The translations under genes and the position numbers were made by a program. From Pseudomonas cremoricolorata DSM 17059 = NBRC 16634 (GTDB taxonomy: Bacteria > Pseudomonadota > Gammaproteobacteria > Pseudomonadales > Pseudomonadaceae), in NCBI RefSeq assembly GCF_000425745.1, contig NZ_AUEA01000009.1, forward strand, positions 62,001 through 126,000: a stretch of DNA of 64,000 nt, written 5' to 3'. Of this stretch, positions 46,501 through 55,012 are shown piece after piece (within the stretch, counting starts at the first letter, position 1; the number at the start of each line of letters is the position of its first letter). The notes under the pieces are model-generated. The model was not told the DNA's origin. It ran no database searches and saw nothing but the letters and a program-made list of their open reading frames with translations.

Positions 46501-47452
46501 GACCTTGCAGCGCCAGTGGGCCGAGACCAGCTACCAGATCCAGCGCCTGCGCGACAACGCCGACTGCGCCGAGCAGGAGTTCGACGCGCTGCTCGAGGAA
46601 GACAACCCCGGCCTGTCGGTCAAGCTTGGCTATGACGTCAACGAAGATGTCGCTGCGCCCTACATCAAGAAGGGCGTGCGCCCGCAGGTGGCGATTCTGC
46701 GCGAGCAGGGCGTCAACGGTCAGGTCGAAATGGCTGCCGCCTTCGACCGGGCAGGTTTCGCTGCCATCGATGTGCACATGAGCGACATCCTCGCTGGTCG
46801 AGTCGATTTCGAAGCCTTCAAGGGCCTGGTGGCCTGCGGTGGCTTCTCGTACGGCGACGTGCTCGGCGCCGGTGAGGGCTGGGCCAAGTCGGCGCTGTTC
46901 AACAGCCGCGCACGCGATGCTTTCCAGGCCTTCTTCGAGCGCACCGACAGCTTCGCCCTGGGCGTGTGCAACGGTTGCCAGATGATGTCCAACCTGCACG
47001 AGCTGATTCCCGGCACCGACTATTGGCCGCACTTCGTGCGTAACCGCTCGGAGCAGTTCGAGGCCCGTGTGGCCATGGTCGAGGTGCAAAAATCCAACTC
47101 GATCTTCCTCCAGGGCATGGCCGGTTCGCGTATGCCGATCGCCATCGCGCACGGTGAAGGCCACGCGGAGTTCGCCAGCGAACAGGCCATGCAGGCCGCC
47201 GATGCCTCCGGTTGCGTGGCGCTGCGCTTCGTCGACAACCACGGCAAGGTCACCGAGCGTTACCCGGCCAACCCCAACGGCTCGCCCCGTGGCATCACCG
47301 GGCTTACCAGCCGTGATGGCCGCGTGACGATCATGATGCCGCACCCCGAGCGGGTGTTCCGCGCGGTGCAGAACTCGTGGCGTCCGGATGAGTGGCAGGA
47401 AGATGCAGCGCTGATGCGCATGTTCCGCAATGCTCGAGTGTGGGTGGACTGA
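43553..47452 (+). CDS. purL: Phosphoribosylformylglycinamidine synthase
   Basis: 1299-residue large single-chain FGAM synthase, fourth step of purine synthesis. The N-terminal PurS-like domain is followed by two AIR-synthase-like halves ([34 protein letters not shown]; second half [14 protein letters not shown]). The C-terminal class I glutaminase has [22 protein letters not shown] and [13 protein letters not shown] (nucleophile Cys) motifs and [10 protein letters not shown] carrying the His-Glu pair. Length equals E. coli PurL. A TAGAAT -10-like element lies at 43505-43510. Confidence 0.97.
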   Translation: MLILRGAPALSAFRHGKLLEQLSQKVSAVTGLYAEFAHFADVDGELGTDQQQVLGRLLKYGPSVPVQEPAGRLFLVVPRLGTISPWASKATDIAHNCGLQSIQRLERGIAYYVAGELSEADAAVVAAELHDRMTQRVLAQLQDAADLFSHAEPRPMTSVDVLGGGRAALAQANLDLGLALADDEIDYLVEAFQGLQRNPNDIELMMFAQANSEHCRHKIFNATWDIDGQAQEKSLFGMIKNTYQMHSEGVLSAYKDNASVIVGNVAGRFFPNPETRQYGAVQEPVHILMKVETHNHPTAIAPFSGASTGSGGEIRDEGATGRGAKPKAGLTGFTVSNLRIPGFAQPWEQAYGKPERIVDALDIMIEGPLGGAAFNNEFGRPALTGYFRTFEQAISTPHGDEVRGYHKPIMLAGGMGNIRADHVQKGEITVGAKLIVLGGPAMLIGLGGGAASSVATGASSADLDFASVQRENPEMERRCQEVIDRCWQLGDANPIAFIHDVGAGGISNALPELVNDGGRGGRFELRNVPNDEPGMAPHEIWSNESQERYVLAVSSEHFERFQAICERERCPFAVVGEATEEPHLTVTDSHFDNTPVDMPLDVLLGKPPRMHRSVSREAELGDAFDPAALALQDSIERVLHHPAVASKSFLITIGDRTITGLVARDQMVGPWQVPVADCAVTATSFDVYTGEAMAMGERTPLALLDAPASGRMAIGETITNLAAARIGKLSDIKLSANWMSAAGHPGEDARLYDTVKAVGMELCPELGITIPVGKDSMSMKTQWSEAGQDKSVTSPLSLIITGFAPVSDVRQTQTPQLRMDKGETDLILIDLGRGQNRMGASILAQTHGKLADKAPDVDNAEDLKAFFAVIQGLNADGHLLAYHDRSDGGLMTTVLEMAFAGHCGINLDIKTLTGNAEKACAVLFNEELGAVIQVRRDSTPVVLSQFSAAGLGENCAAVIGQPINNNDIYVRLGDEVLYSGKRSTLQRQWAETSYQIQRLRDNADCAEQEFDALLEEDNPGLSVKLGYDVNEDVAAPYIKKGVRPQVAILREQGVNGQVEMAAAFDRAGFAAIDVHMSDILAGRVDFEAFKGLVACGGFSYGDVLGAGEGWAKSALFNSRARDAFQAFFERTDSFALGVCNGCQMMSNLHELIPGTDYWPHFVRNRSEQFEARVAMVEVQKSNSIFLQGMAGSRMPIAIAHGEGHAEFASEQAMQAADASGCVALRFVDNHGKVTERYPANPNGSPRGITGLTSRDGRVTIMMPHPERVFRAVQNSWRPDEWQEDAALMRMFRNARVWVD

Positions 47453-47454
47453 CG

Positions 47455-47766
47455 GTGTACAAGCTGGCCTTCTTCGTTCCAGACAGCCATGTCGAGCAGG
47501 TCAAGGCCGCTGTGTTCGCCGCAGGCGGCGGACGCATCGGCGACTACGAGCATTGCGCCTGGCAGACCCTGGGCCAGGGCCAGTTCCGACCGATGCAGGG
47601 CAGCCAGCCCTTCATCGGCCGCGCCGGCGAGGTCGAGGTGCTGGAAGAATGGAAGGTCGAGCTGGTGGTGGCCGACGAGGCGATCACTACGGTGATCGAC
47701 GCGCTGCGCCAGCACCACCCGTATGAAACGCCCGCTTACGAGGTCCAGCCGCTGCTGGACATCTGA
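47455..47766 (+). CDS. NIF3/YqfO C-terminal-like (CutA-fold) protein
   Basis: 103-residue protein starting VYKLAFFVPDSHVEQVKAAV and containing AGGGRIGDYEHCAWQTLGQG and HPYETPAYEV. These match the small CutA-like domain found in NIF3/YqfO proteins and as a stand-alone conserved Pseudomonas protein. GTG 47455 lies 2 bases after the purL stop, implying cotranscription. Role unknown; the fold is implicated in metal or nucleotide sensing in relatives. Confidence 0.82.
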   Translation: MYKLAFFVPDSHVEQVKAAVFAAGGGRIGDYEHCAWQTLGQGQFRPMQGSQPFIGRAGEVEVLEEWKVELVVADEAITTVIDALRQHHPYETPAYEVQPLLDI

Positions 47767-47775
47767 AGCACTCGC

Positions 47776-47798
47776 CTGGGCCTGATCATCAGGCCCAG
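47776..47798. terminator. Palindromic terminator-like hairpin after the NIF3-like gene
   Basis: CTGGGCCTGAT and ATCAGGCCCAG flank one central base, a perfect 11-bp inverted repeat ten bases after the stop and 37 bases before the convergent amidotransferase stop. The T-run on the plus strand is short (GTCTATT). Confidence 0.55.
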
Positions 47799-47834
47799 CG
47801 TCTATTGCCCTCTGAAAAACCCCTCAATTCTGAC

Positions 47835-48473
47835 TCAACGCCCCAGTCGACTGGCAGACCTCGAAAACGCGTGGCGCCGCGCTCTTGGGGGGCAGTGCAC
47901 ATACTGCCGAATAAAGCTGCGAAACAGCTCAAGACCGTTCTCGGTGAGGATGCTTTCCGGGTGGAACTGCACGCCCTCGACCGCAAGCGAGCGATGGCGC
48001 ACGCCCATGATGTAGTGGTCATCGGTCGAGCGCGAGCTGACCTCCAGGCAGTCGGGCAGCGCCTGGTCGAGGATCATCAGTGAGTGGTAGCGGGTCGCCT
48101 GGATCGGCTCCCCACCGGTATGGGCATAGACCCCTTTGCCATCGTTGACGATGGTGCTGACCTTGCCATGCATCACGTGCGGCGCTCGGCCGACCTGGGC
48201 ACCGTAGGCCAGGCTCAGGGCCTGATGACCAAGGCACACACCGAGCAACGGCAGGCGCCCTTCGAAGTGCCGGATCAGTTCGATGTAGCCGACGTCGGCG
48301 GGATGTCCAGGGCCTGGGCCGAGCACGCAGAAATCAGGCTCGAAGGCTTCTATGCGTTCGATCAGGTCCGGCGCGTCGTGGCGCTCGACGTGGGTCTCCA
48401 GGCCCAGCTGTTCGAAGTACTGGCTGATGATGAAGACGAAGCTGTCGTAGGCGTCGATCAAGAATACTTTCAC
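47835..48473 (-). CDS. Anthranilate/aminodeoxychorismate synthase glutaminase subunit (TrpG/PabA type)
   Basis: 212-residue class I glutamine amidotransferase. The catalytic motifs are LGVCLGHQALSLAYG (Cys near residue 79) and VEGVQFHPESILTENG (His-Glu, near 170). The oxyanion loop reads VLGPGPGHPADVG, where typical TrpG proteins have SPGPG(T/C)P. Start is GTG 48473, overlapping the synthase stop by 4 bases (GTGA). The C-terminal tail PRARRHAFSRSASRLGR is unusually basic. The pair probably makes anthranilate, but whether for tryptophan or a secondary metabolite is undecided. Confidence 0.87.
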   Translation of the reverse strand: MKVFLIDAYDSFVFIISQYFEQLGLETHVERHDAPDLIERIEAFEPDFCVLGPGPGHPADVGYIELIRHFEGRLPLLGVCLGHQALSLAYGAQVGRAPHVMHGKVSTIVNDGKGVYAHTGGEPIQATRYHSLMILDQALPDCLEVSSRSTDDHYIMGVRHRSLAVEGVQFHPESILTENGLELFRSFIRQYVHCPPRARRHAFSRSASRLGR

Positions 48474-49939
48474 AGGGCAATCTCCTGGCCGGTCACAGCC
48501 CGGTACACCGAGCCCATCTTGTACAAGGTTTCCTTCCATTCCAGCTCGGCGACCGAGTCAGCCACCACGCCGGCAGACGCGCGCAGGTGGTAGGTGCCCT
48601 GGTCGTGCACCGCGGAGCGGATGCATAGCGCAGTGTTGACGCTGCCGTCGAAGCCGATCAGCCCCAGCGCCCCGGCGTAGATACCGCGGCGGTTGCTCTC
48701 CATGCCCTCGATCAACTGCATGGCCCTGACCTTGGGCGCACCGGACATGGTGCCGGCCGGGAAAGACGCCTTGATCACGTCGTAGGCATCCAGGCCCGGA
48801 CGCATCAGCCCACGAACGTTGGAAACCATGTGGTAGAGGTGGGAGTACTCTTCGACCCGCATGAATTCATCGACCTCCAGCGACCCTGCCTGGCAGACAC
48901 GGCCAATATCGTTGCGGCACAGGTCGATGAGCATCAGGTGTTCGGCCCGTTCTTTTTCCGAGCGCGTCAGCTCCAGCACCAGTTCAGTGGGGTCGACGCC
49001 GGGCTTCTTACCCACCGTGCCGGCGATCGGGCGCATTTCGATGAGGTCGTCCTCAAGGCGTACGAACAGCTCCGGACTGGCGCCGATCAGGTCGATGCCG
49101 CCGACGTGGGCCAGGTACATGTAGGGCGACGGATTGCGCTGACGCAGGCTCTGGTAGACCTCGAAGGGCGTTACCGTCGAGCGAATGCAGATCTCGTGGC
49201 CAAGTTGAATCTGATACACGTCACCGGCGCGGATATGCTCCATCGCCACGTTCACCCGTTGCAGGAACTGTTCGATGGACACGCTACGGGTCTCTTCGAA
49301 CACTTGCGGGTACAGCGGCGCCGAGTGCGAGGTCGCCGGCGCTTGTGCGTGGAGAAACGGATAGTCTTCCAGGCTACGGGTCGGCCACAGCGGGTGGTTG
49401 TTGATCAGCGTTTCCACGCTGCCGTCGCTGTGCAGGTAGACCAGTGTCTGGTACACCGAGAGGGCGATCAGCGGGTAGCCATGAGTCTTCTCGGCGTGGT
49501 CGGGCAGCCGTTCGATCAAGCGGACGCAGTCGTAGGAAAAGTAACCGAAGAACGCCAGGCTACCCGGTGCTTGGGGTGCAGGTTCGAAGCAGGCCTGCAC
49601 CTGCCTCAGCACATCCCAGGCCGCGTCGCGGTCGGGCAGGGCGATGTTCAGCGACGGATCGATGCTCACCCCGTGCTGGCACAGGCTGGCATACACGTGC
49701 TCGCACAACTGCGCACAGCCGCGCAGCCAGGCGCGGTCTTCATCGATGCACACTTCCAGCAGAGGCTCCAGGCCAATAATCGTGGCGCGCCGATCGCGGC
49801 TCGGCCCCGACAAGGATTCGAGAATAAATACCGAGGCGTTGCCCAGTTGCTGGGCCGCCTGTGCGTACACGGCAAGTGCATCGGTGGGGCGGCGTTCTTC
49901 ACGCCGTAATACATCGACAGCAATAGAATGAGTGTTCAC
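48470..49939 (-). CDS. Anthranilate-synthase component I-like protein (TrpE/PhnA type)
   Basis: 489-residue chorismate-utilising enzyme. Features: VFILESLSGPSRDRRATIIG (the LLES-like Trp-site motif), DVYQIQLGHEICIR, EMRPIAGTVGKKPGVDPTEL, LMLIDLCRNDIGRVCQAGSL and KASFPAGTMSGAPKVRAMQL. The FPAGT..SGAPK motif favours anthranilate over aminodeoxychorismate synthase. The usual PIAGTRPRG has become PIAGTVGKKPG, so the chorismate loop is atypical. GTG 49939 is the start with only a weak GGTAA site. This is probably a paralogue beside the housekeeping trpE of the chromosome (inference). Confidence 0.85.
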   Translation of the reverse strand: MNTHSIAVDVLRREERRPTDALAVYAQAAQQLGNASVFILESLSGPSRDRRATIIGLEPLLEVCIDEDRAWLRGCAQLCEHVYASLCQHGVSIDPSLNIALPDRDAAWDVLRQVQACFEPAPQAPGSLAFFGYFSYDCVRLIERLPDHAEKTHGYPLIALSVYQTLVYLHSDGSVETLINNHPLWPTRSLEDYPFLHAQAPATSHSAPLYPQVFEETRSVSIEQFLQRVNVAMEHIRAGDVYQIQLGHEICIRSTVTPFEVYQSLRQRNPSPYMYLAHVGGIDLIGASPELFVRLEDDLIEMRPIAGTVGKKPGVDPTELVLELTRSEKERAEHLMLIDLCRNDIGRVCQAGSLEVDEFMRVEEYSHLYHMVSNVRGLMRPGLDAYDVIKASFPAGTMSGAPKVRAMQLIEGMESNRRGIYAGALGLIGFDGSVNTALCIRSAVHDQGTYHLRASAGVVADSVAELEWKETLYKMGSVYRAVTGQEIAL

Positions 49940-50575
49940 GTTGATTACCGTATTCAGGGTGCAGCGGTTCGAACACTTTCAAATAGAAAGTGCCAGGATA
50001 TATAACGCGCGAGAGCACTTTATTCAGTGACAAAGAAGTGTTCCCTGAACATCAGTTCCTAGGCGCGCAGCGAACGGGGCATGTCGTGCATTAACACAGA
50101 CATACACGCATGACATCGCGCACTGCACCCTACAGGCAGGCGCACGCTACGGCAGAAAAGGGTTCAGGAGAGCAGATCAGACGTGGCCGCACAGCGGCAC
50201 GAACACCTGTCTTCGCGTATTAGCGACGCCAGGTATTGCTTTTGAAGACGGCCAGGACGGCCCGGGAACAGCTGTCGGGGAAGCTGTGGGAAGAGCGGAT
50301 AGCAGAGAGATGATAGTACATGTGCAGACATCCCAGTCTTGACTAATCACTGTGGCAAAAGACCTCAGTGCGAAGAAACTAACAGCAGGGCTTTTAATGT
50401 GTCAACTCATTAGCTGCACGCTACAGTAAGCGCAGATGCGGTAGTCATCAGTGCAAGTATGATCGGGCAGGGAACTTATCACTGTTTTGCGTATAGCGCC
50501 TCGATCCGAGTCGTAGTGAGCCTATCGGTACTGTCGGGTCACCGCTACAGCCAGTGACCCGACGCCCGGTGCGCT
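49940..50575. other. Long AT-richer leader/intergenic region before the anthranilate-synthase pair
   Basis: 636 bases without a supportable gene, visibly less GC-rich than neighbouring genes. Near the start codon, CACTTTC / GAAAGTG (49974-49980, 49986-49992) forms a perfect 7-bp palindrome with a five-base spacer, suitable as an operator or small hairpin. On the minus strand a ten-codon frame MHDMPRSLRA ends near 50060. It has no Trp codons, so classical trp attenuation is not supported. Confidence 0.5.
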
Positions 50576-52615
50576 TCAGCCAAGCATGCCACCGCCAAGG
50601 TCACTCAGGTCAATGATGTTGATTGAGTGTTTCTGGTCCATCTCCTTGAGCCGCTGTCGGCCTTTTTCACTGATCTCGCGGTGACGGCGTGTCAGCTCGT
50701 CGGCAGATTCGCCAGCGGTGATCGCGTCGGGATTGGCATCCGCCCAGGTCGATACGATCTCGTCTTGCCAGTCGTCGACTTCCGGGTGGCCGATGAAGCT
50801 CTTCGCCACGCTGGCCGGATCGCGGTCGCGGTTGCCCGCCCAAAACTCATGCATGGCCCTGCCCACTTGCTCCACCGCATAGCCGGCCAGCAGCGCCGCC
50901 AACTCATGGAAGGGATGAGTGTCGTGGTCCTTGGCAAGCTGCGAGTGAGTGGCGTGGGTTCCTGGTTCAACGTTCGGGTCGTTCTGCAGGAGGGTCTGCG
51001 CGTCGTCGATCTGATCGCCGGCCCAGATCAGCAGATTCTTCAGCACCAGATCCTTGGCAGATCCCAGCAATGCCATCGGCAGGTTCAGGTACCAACTGCT
51101 CAATTGAGTGAGTTTATACAGCGGGTTCGCCGCCAGCCTGTCGCGGGTTTCCAGCGCTGTTACCAGATCATCGCGCCAGTGCTGTTGCGGATGCTCCTTG
51201 AGCAGGATCAAGAGCATCTGTTCTTCATCGGTGCGTTCGCCAGGCTGGATGGGTTTGTAGATGTGGCCGTCAGCCGGGAACAGTGCCTTGGCGATGGGTT
51301 CGGCAATGCTCGCCAGCACATCGGTGCCGCCGAACAGGCCCGTTATCACCGGGTGTTCACGCCGGCTCTCGACCCCGCAAACCCAGGGCAGCACATTGCT
51401 GTGGCCTATCTTGCGCAGGCTCAGTTCTACGAAATTGGAGTGGGCGAAAAAGTCTTCAAGCGTGTGCAGGCCCGCACCGAATTCGCGCAGGCCCACTGGG
51501 GTAGGGCCTTCGTGCATGGCGTCGATGATCTTTCTGTACATGAAGTCGATGGCGTCATCGATGTGTCGGCGCATGGCGCGCTCCTCATCGATCTGGGTCT
51601 GAGGGCTATCGGCCAGCACCAAAGGCTCGAAATCGGGATCGATGGCCTGCGGGTCATCGGCGTCCGCGTCGAGGGTCAGCGGATTGTCGATGTGTTCGGA
51701 CTGTCTGTAGACGCCGAGAATGTCGGGGGTGACCTTATAGAAACTGCGGCTGCCTTCGTCCTGCTGCAGGTGGTGGAACTCCTTGAGCGCCAGCAGATCG
51801 ACCACCTCGGTGAGAACTTCCCTGGACAGCTTGGAGGGGAAATCCTTCGGTGCATGCTTGGCACGCACGATTTTTGGGTCGATCAATTGCGAATAGTCGC
51901 GCAGCCAGTTGCCGAAGTAGATCGCGTCGATCTGCTGCGAGCTGAAGCCGACGTTGCCCAGCGCCTTGGCAATACGTCCGTGGCCGAACGAATGAGTCCC
52001 GTTGCCTTGGCCTGCGCTGAACCGCGCGCCGGGACGAAACCCGGGCGGGGCGTCGACCACGTCCGGCGCGTCACTGGCACTGGGCATGGTCAGGGTCAAG
52101 GTGGCGTTGAACTCGGCACTGGCGTACTCGGCGAATGCGGCGCCGTCCTGCACCGCGGGGTCATGGAACAGCGCAAAAGCCACGTAGCGCTGACCCGCCG
52201 TGCTGGGCTGGGCAGTTTCGAACAGCGCGTCGACCTCGGCTGCATGCTCTACCTCACCGTCATGCAGGCCGGCATCCAGGTAATCGCCGAACGCCTCGAT
52301 CAGGCTCAGCAACAACGGCGCGGTGGCGGCCGGGACTTGCACTGCCTGCTCGATGACGCCGCGTGGAACCTGAATGCAGCTGTCGGCAGGTGCGTAGAAG
52401 GCGCCGCTGGCATCGCTGTCAAGCACCTGCAACGCTGGGTTGGGCAATGCATCGGCGAGCAGGTCGGCGTGCAGTTTGAGGTATTGCTCGGCCGTAACGC
52501 GCCGGCCGAACACCGATACGCCCAGCGCCTCGAATGACTTGGCAGAATACTGCGCGGCAATACGCTGCAGTTGTTCAAGGGCGAAGCGGCTTTGGAAGGT
52601 GGGCATGTCTTGCAT
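50576..52615 (-). CDS. HET-C family protein
   Basis: 679-residue protein. A unique N-terminal region (1-185) precedes a HET-C-type domain: HSFGHGRIAKALGNVGFSS, then IYFGNWLRDYSQLIDPKIV (about residue 232) and FGAGLHTLEDFFAHSNFVEL (about residue 382). These are the hallmark strings shared with fungal heterokaryon-incompatibility HET-C. The H-x3-ED-x3-H pattern recalls zinc-dependent phospholipase C/P1 nuclease-like sites. No signal peptide. Start ATG 52615 has AGGAG seven bases upstream. Bacterial members, common in plant-associated pseudomonads, are suspected toxins; no immunity or secretion gene is adjacent. Confidence 0.85.
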   Translation of the reverse strand: MQDMPTFQSRFALEQLQRIAAQYSAKSFEALGVSVFGRRVTAEQYLKLHADLLADALPNPALQVLDSDASGAFYAPADSCIQVPRGVIEQAVQVPAATAPLLLSLIEAFGDYLDAGLHDGEVEHAAEVDALFETAQPSTAGQRYVAFALFHDPAVQDGAAFAEYASAEFNATLTLTMPSASDAPDVVDAPPGFRPGARFSAGQGNGTHSFGHGRIAKALGNVGFSSQQIDAIYFGNWLRDYSQLIDPKIVRAKHAPKDFPSKLSREVLTEVVDLLALKEFHHLQQDEGSRSFYKVTPDILGVYRQSEHIDNPLTLDADADDPQAIDPDFEPLVLADSPQTQIDEERAMRRHIDDAIDFMYRKIIDAMHEGPTPVGLREFGAGLHTLEDFFAHSNFVELSLRKIGHSNVLPWVCGVESRREHPVITGLFGGTDVLASIAEPIAKALFPADGHIYKPIQPGERTDEEQMLLILLKEHPQQHWRDDLVTALETRDRLAANPLYKLTQLSSWYLNLPMALLGSAKDLVLKNLLIWAGDQIDDAQTLLQNDPNVEPGTHATHSQLAKDHDTHPFHELAALLAGYAVEQVGRAMHEFWAGNRDRDPASVAKSFIGHPEVDDWQDEIVSTWADANPDAITAGESADELTRRHREISEKGRQRLKEMDQKHSINIIDLSDLGGGMLG

Positions 52616-52801
52616 GATGAGCTCCTGGGTGAAGAGGACGCTCATCATGCAAAGCGCTGCCGGGCGCTGGAACGGGGGTTCGGCGAATCAGACAGATCCT
52701 TCGCCGGTCAGCGTCATCGGCTCACGGCCCGAAGGCAGTCTTCCCAGCCCGGCACGGCCAAGTTCAGCAGCCGCGCCGGGTTACCGGGGAAGCCTGTTCC
52801 A

Positions 52802-54856
52802 TCACGCGGTACCGATTTCCCCGCCATCCTCGCGCTGGATCACCACGGTTGCCGACCGCGGCCTGACGTGCTGGCCTGGCCCTGTGACGTCGGTCGCCCG
52901 CTCGCTGCTGGGCCAGTTGGCCGGGTGCTGGATGTTGACGAACAGCGTCTTGTTGTCGGGGGTGAAGGCGATGCCGGTGACCTCGCAGCCGTTGGGGCCG
53001 ACGAAGAAGCGGCGCAGGTCGGCCTGATTGCTGGCGTTGATCGGTACCTGCTTGCCGGCGCCATCGAGCAGCTGCGTCGGCACCACCGCCAGCAACTGGT
53101 CGTTGGTGTAGTCGGTCAGGGTGGTTTCACTGTTGTCGGTCTCGAACCACAGCACGCCGCGGCTATCGAAGCGCATGCCGTCGGGGCTGGCGAACTGGTT
53201 GAGTTCGCTCAGGCCCGAGCGGTTGATGTCGGCAGCGCCGCCGGCGTTGCCGCCGAAGACGAAGATGTCCCAGCTGAAACGCTGGTGATCGTCGCTGTCG
53301 TGCCAGCGCACGATGTGCCCATGACGGTTGGGCCCACGTGGATTGGCGGCGTTGACCGTGCCCGGGGTGCGCACGCTGTTGTTGGTCAGGGTCACGTAGC
53401 CATCGCCGTTGAGCGGGTTGACCGCGGTCCACTCCGGACGGTCCATGGGCGTTGCGCCGAGCGCATCGGCGGCGCCGCGGGTGTTGAGCACGATAGCGGC
53501 CAGGTCACCGAAGCGCGCGCCCAAGGTACTGCCGTCGGTGGTCGGGCTGGCGCTTTGCAACGCCAGCCAGACACCGCTGCCGTCGGCATCGAAGCGGGCA
53601 ACGTAGAGCGTGCCGTGGTCGAGGTACTTGGCGCCGGTGGCGAGGCGGTCACCGGGTGTGGCATCGGCCGGGTCCCACAGCGCGCTTGAGACGAACTTGT
53701 ACAGGTACTCGTTGTTGGAATCGTCGCCCATGTACCAGACCAGCGGTTTGCCCGCCACTGCCAGGCCCGGACAGCAGCCTTCGTGGCGGAAACGGCCCAG
53801 GGCGGTGCGCTTGGTCGCCAGCGCCTTGCCGTCGTAGGGGTCGATTTCGACGATGTAGCCGAAGGTACTGGCCTCGTTACGGTAGTCGTCGGCAGCGCTG
53901 GCGCCACGTGGGGTGATGTCGAAGCGGGCGAATTCGTCCTGCGCTTCGCTGGCGTCACCGGCTGCACTTTCCCAGCGGTACTGGCCGCTGGAGGTGGCGA
54001 CGCCAAGGCGGGCCTGGTCGGCTGGCAGGGTGGCCTTGTTGACGAAGATGCCTGGCCAGTTCTCTTCGCAGGTCAGGTAGGTGCCCCAGGGCGTGTAGCC
54101 GTTGCCGCAGTTGTTGTTGGTCCCGCGGCAGTGGGTGCCGTCGGGTGAGTAGCGGGTCTTGACGTGCTCGCTGCCACGCAAGGGGCCGGCGATGAGCATG
54201 CGTGAGGCCGTGGTGAAGCGGCGGTTGAGTGGGTCGTTGTCGACCACCTGCCAGCGTCCGTTGCGCTTGCTCAGGCGCAGCACACCGGCGCCATGGGCGT
54301 TGATTTCCTTGCGCACTTCTTCGGCCGGGCGTTTGCCCTCGGCAGTGCTGGTCGGCCCCTGCGGGTGCAGGGCCGCCGGGTCGATGTACTCGAAGTTGAT
54401 CGCCAGCAGGCCATCGTCGCTGCGGCCATCGAGGGGGAAGAAGTGCATGCCGTCGTGGTGCATGCCCATGGCGTTGGCCTGATCCTCGGCGCTGTTGCTG
54501 CCATCGGCTTGCCATGGCCGCGCCTGCCGGTTCAGCGGTGTGCCCCAGGGCGCCAGCACGTAAGCGCTGTAGCCGGCGGCCAGGCTGCAGCCGTCGGTGC
54601 GCGAGCCTGGGATCGAGGCGAAGTCCAGGCGCAGCGGCTTGCCGTTGGCGCTGGTCGGCCGCGTCGCGGCGAGCGCGGGGGATGCGGCCTGGGCCAACAG
54701 ACTGCCGCCAAGGCCGGCACCGGCGATCATGGCGACCGCCGCCCCGAGGCTGCCGCGCAGCATGCTGCGCCGACTCAGGTGTGCCTGCATGACGTCGGCC
54801 ATCGGTAGATTGGCGCTGCGGTTACGGTTGAGGTTGTCGCCGCTGTCTCGACTCAT
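52802..54856 (-). CDS. phoX: PhoX-type alkaline phosphatase (Tat-exported)
   Basis: 684-residue periplasmic/extracellular phosphatase. The Tat signal HLSRRSMLRGSLGAAVAMIA lies at about residues 26-46, after a 25-residue cytosolic lead. Conserved PhoX strings include NAHGAGVLRL, GYTPWGTYLTCEENWPG (metal-binding Glu), GRFRHEGCCPG and VWYMGDDSNNEYLYKFV, which bind calcium and the Fe-Ca cofactor in this family. It releases phosphate from phosphoesters. A Pho-box-like element lies upstream at 54934-54951. Transcribed in the same direction as the TPS genes upstream of it. Confidence 0.95.
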   Translation of the reverse strand: MSRDSGDNLNRNRSANLPMADVMQAHLSRRSMLRGSLGAAVAMIAGAGLGGSLLAQAASPALAATRPTSANGKPLRLDFASIPGSRTDGCSLAAGYSAYVLAPWGTPLNRQARPWQADGSNSAEDQANAMGMHHDGMHFFPLDGRSDDGLLAINFEYIDPAALHPQGPTSTAEGKRPAEEVRKEINAHGAGVLRLSKRNGRWQVVDNDPLNRRFTTASRMLIAGPLRGSEHVKTRYSPDGTHCRGTNNNCGNGYTPWGTYLTCEENWPGIFVNKATLPADQARLGVATSSGQYRWESAAGDASEAQDEFARFDITPRGASAADDYRNEASTFGYIVEIDPYDGKALATKRTALGRFRHEGCCPGLAVAGKPLVWYMGDDSNNEYLYKFVSSALWDPADATPGDRLATGAKYLDHGTLYVARFDADGSGVWLALQSASPTTDGSTLGARFGDLAAIVLNTRGAADALGATPMDRPEWTAVNPLNGDGYVTLTNNSVRTPGTVNAANPRGPNRHGHIVRWHDSDDHQRFSWDIFVFGGNAGGAADINRSGLSELNQFASPDGMRFDSRGVLWFETDNSETTLTDYTNDQLLAVVPTQLLDGAGKQVPINASNQADLRRFFVGPNGCEVTGIAFTPDNKTLFVNIQHPANWPSSERATDVTGPGQHVRPRSATVVIQREDGGEIGTA

Positions 54857-54910
54857 CGGGGGTCCTTTTTCCTGGGGCGGGTTGCGAGAACCGCGACTCT
54901 AGGCAGCCCC

Positions 54911-54951
54911 TGTGATGGTTCTGTGACGCTGCGGTTAAAGGCTGATGACAG
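54911..54951 (-). promoter_or_regulatory. Pho-box-like element upstream of phoX
   Basis: On the minus strand CTGTCAT (54951-54945), a four-base spacer and CTTTAAC (54940-54934) give one good and one poor PhoB half-site. CGTCACA and CATCACA follow with the same 11-base period. The repeated 11-bp spacing supports PhoB control of phoX, about 80 bases before the start codon. Confidence 0.5.
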
Positions 54952-54968
54952 AAACGGGCTCTTCCGAG

Positions 54969-55006
54969 GCCCTTGCCCATGACAGGACGCTGCCCTGGGC
55001 AAGGGC
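54969..55006 (-). terminator. Stem-loop downstream of tpsA
   Basis: GCCCTTGCCCA (54969-54979) and TGGGCAAGGGC (54996-55006) form a perfect 11-bp stem with a 16-base loop, seven bases after the tpsA stop. There is no U-run, so it may act as an RNA-stabilising hairpin or Rho-dependent end. Confidence 0.5.
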
Positions 55007-55012
55007 TGCGCC

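Noticed and set aside
43604..47344. 1246-residue minus-strand frame across purL
   Set aside because: Shadow frame; the plus strand encodes an unmistakable PurL.
50040..50110. Leader peptide for tryptophan attenuation before the trpE-like gene
   Set aside because: The short frame has no Trp codons and no mutually exclusive hairpins could be drawn with confidence.
52616..52801. Possible cobalamin-type riboswitch or pseudogene between phoX and the HET-C gene
   Set aside because: A GGGGAAG-like string is present, but the conserved B12-box and pairing elements are missing, and no intact coding frame was found.
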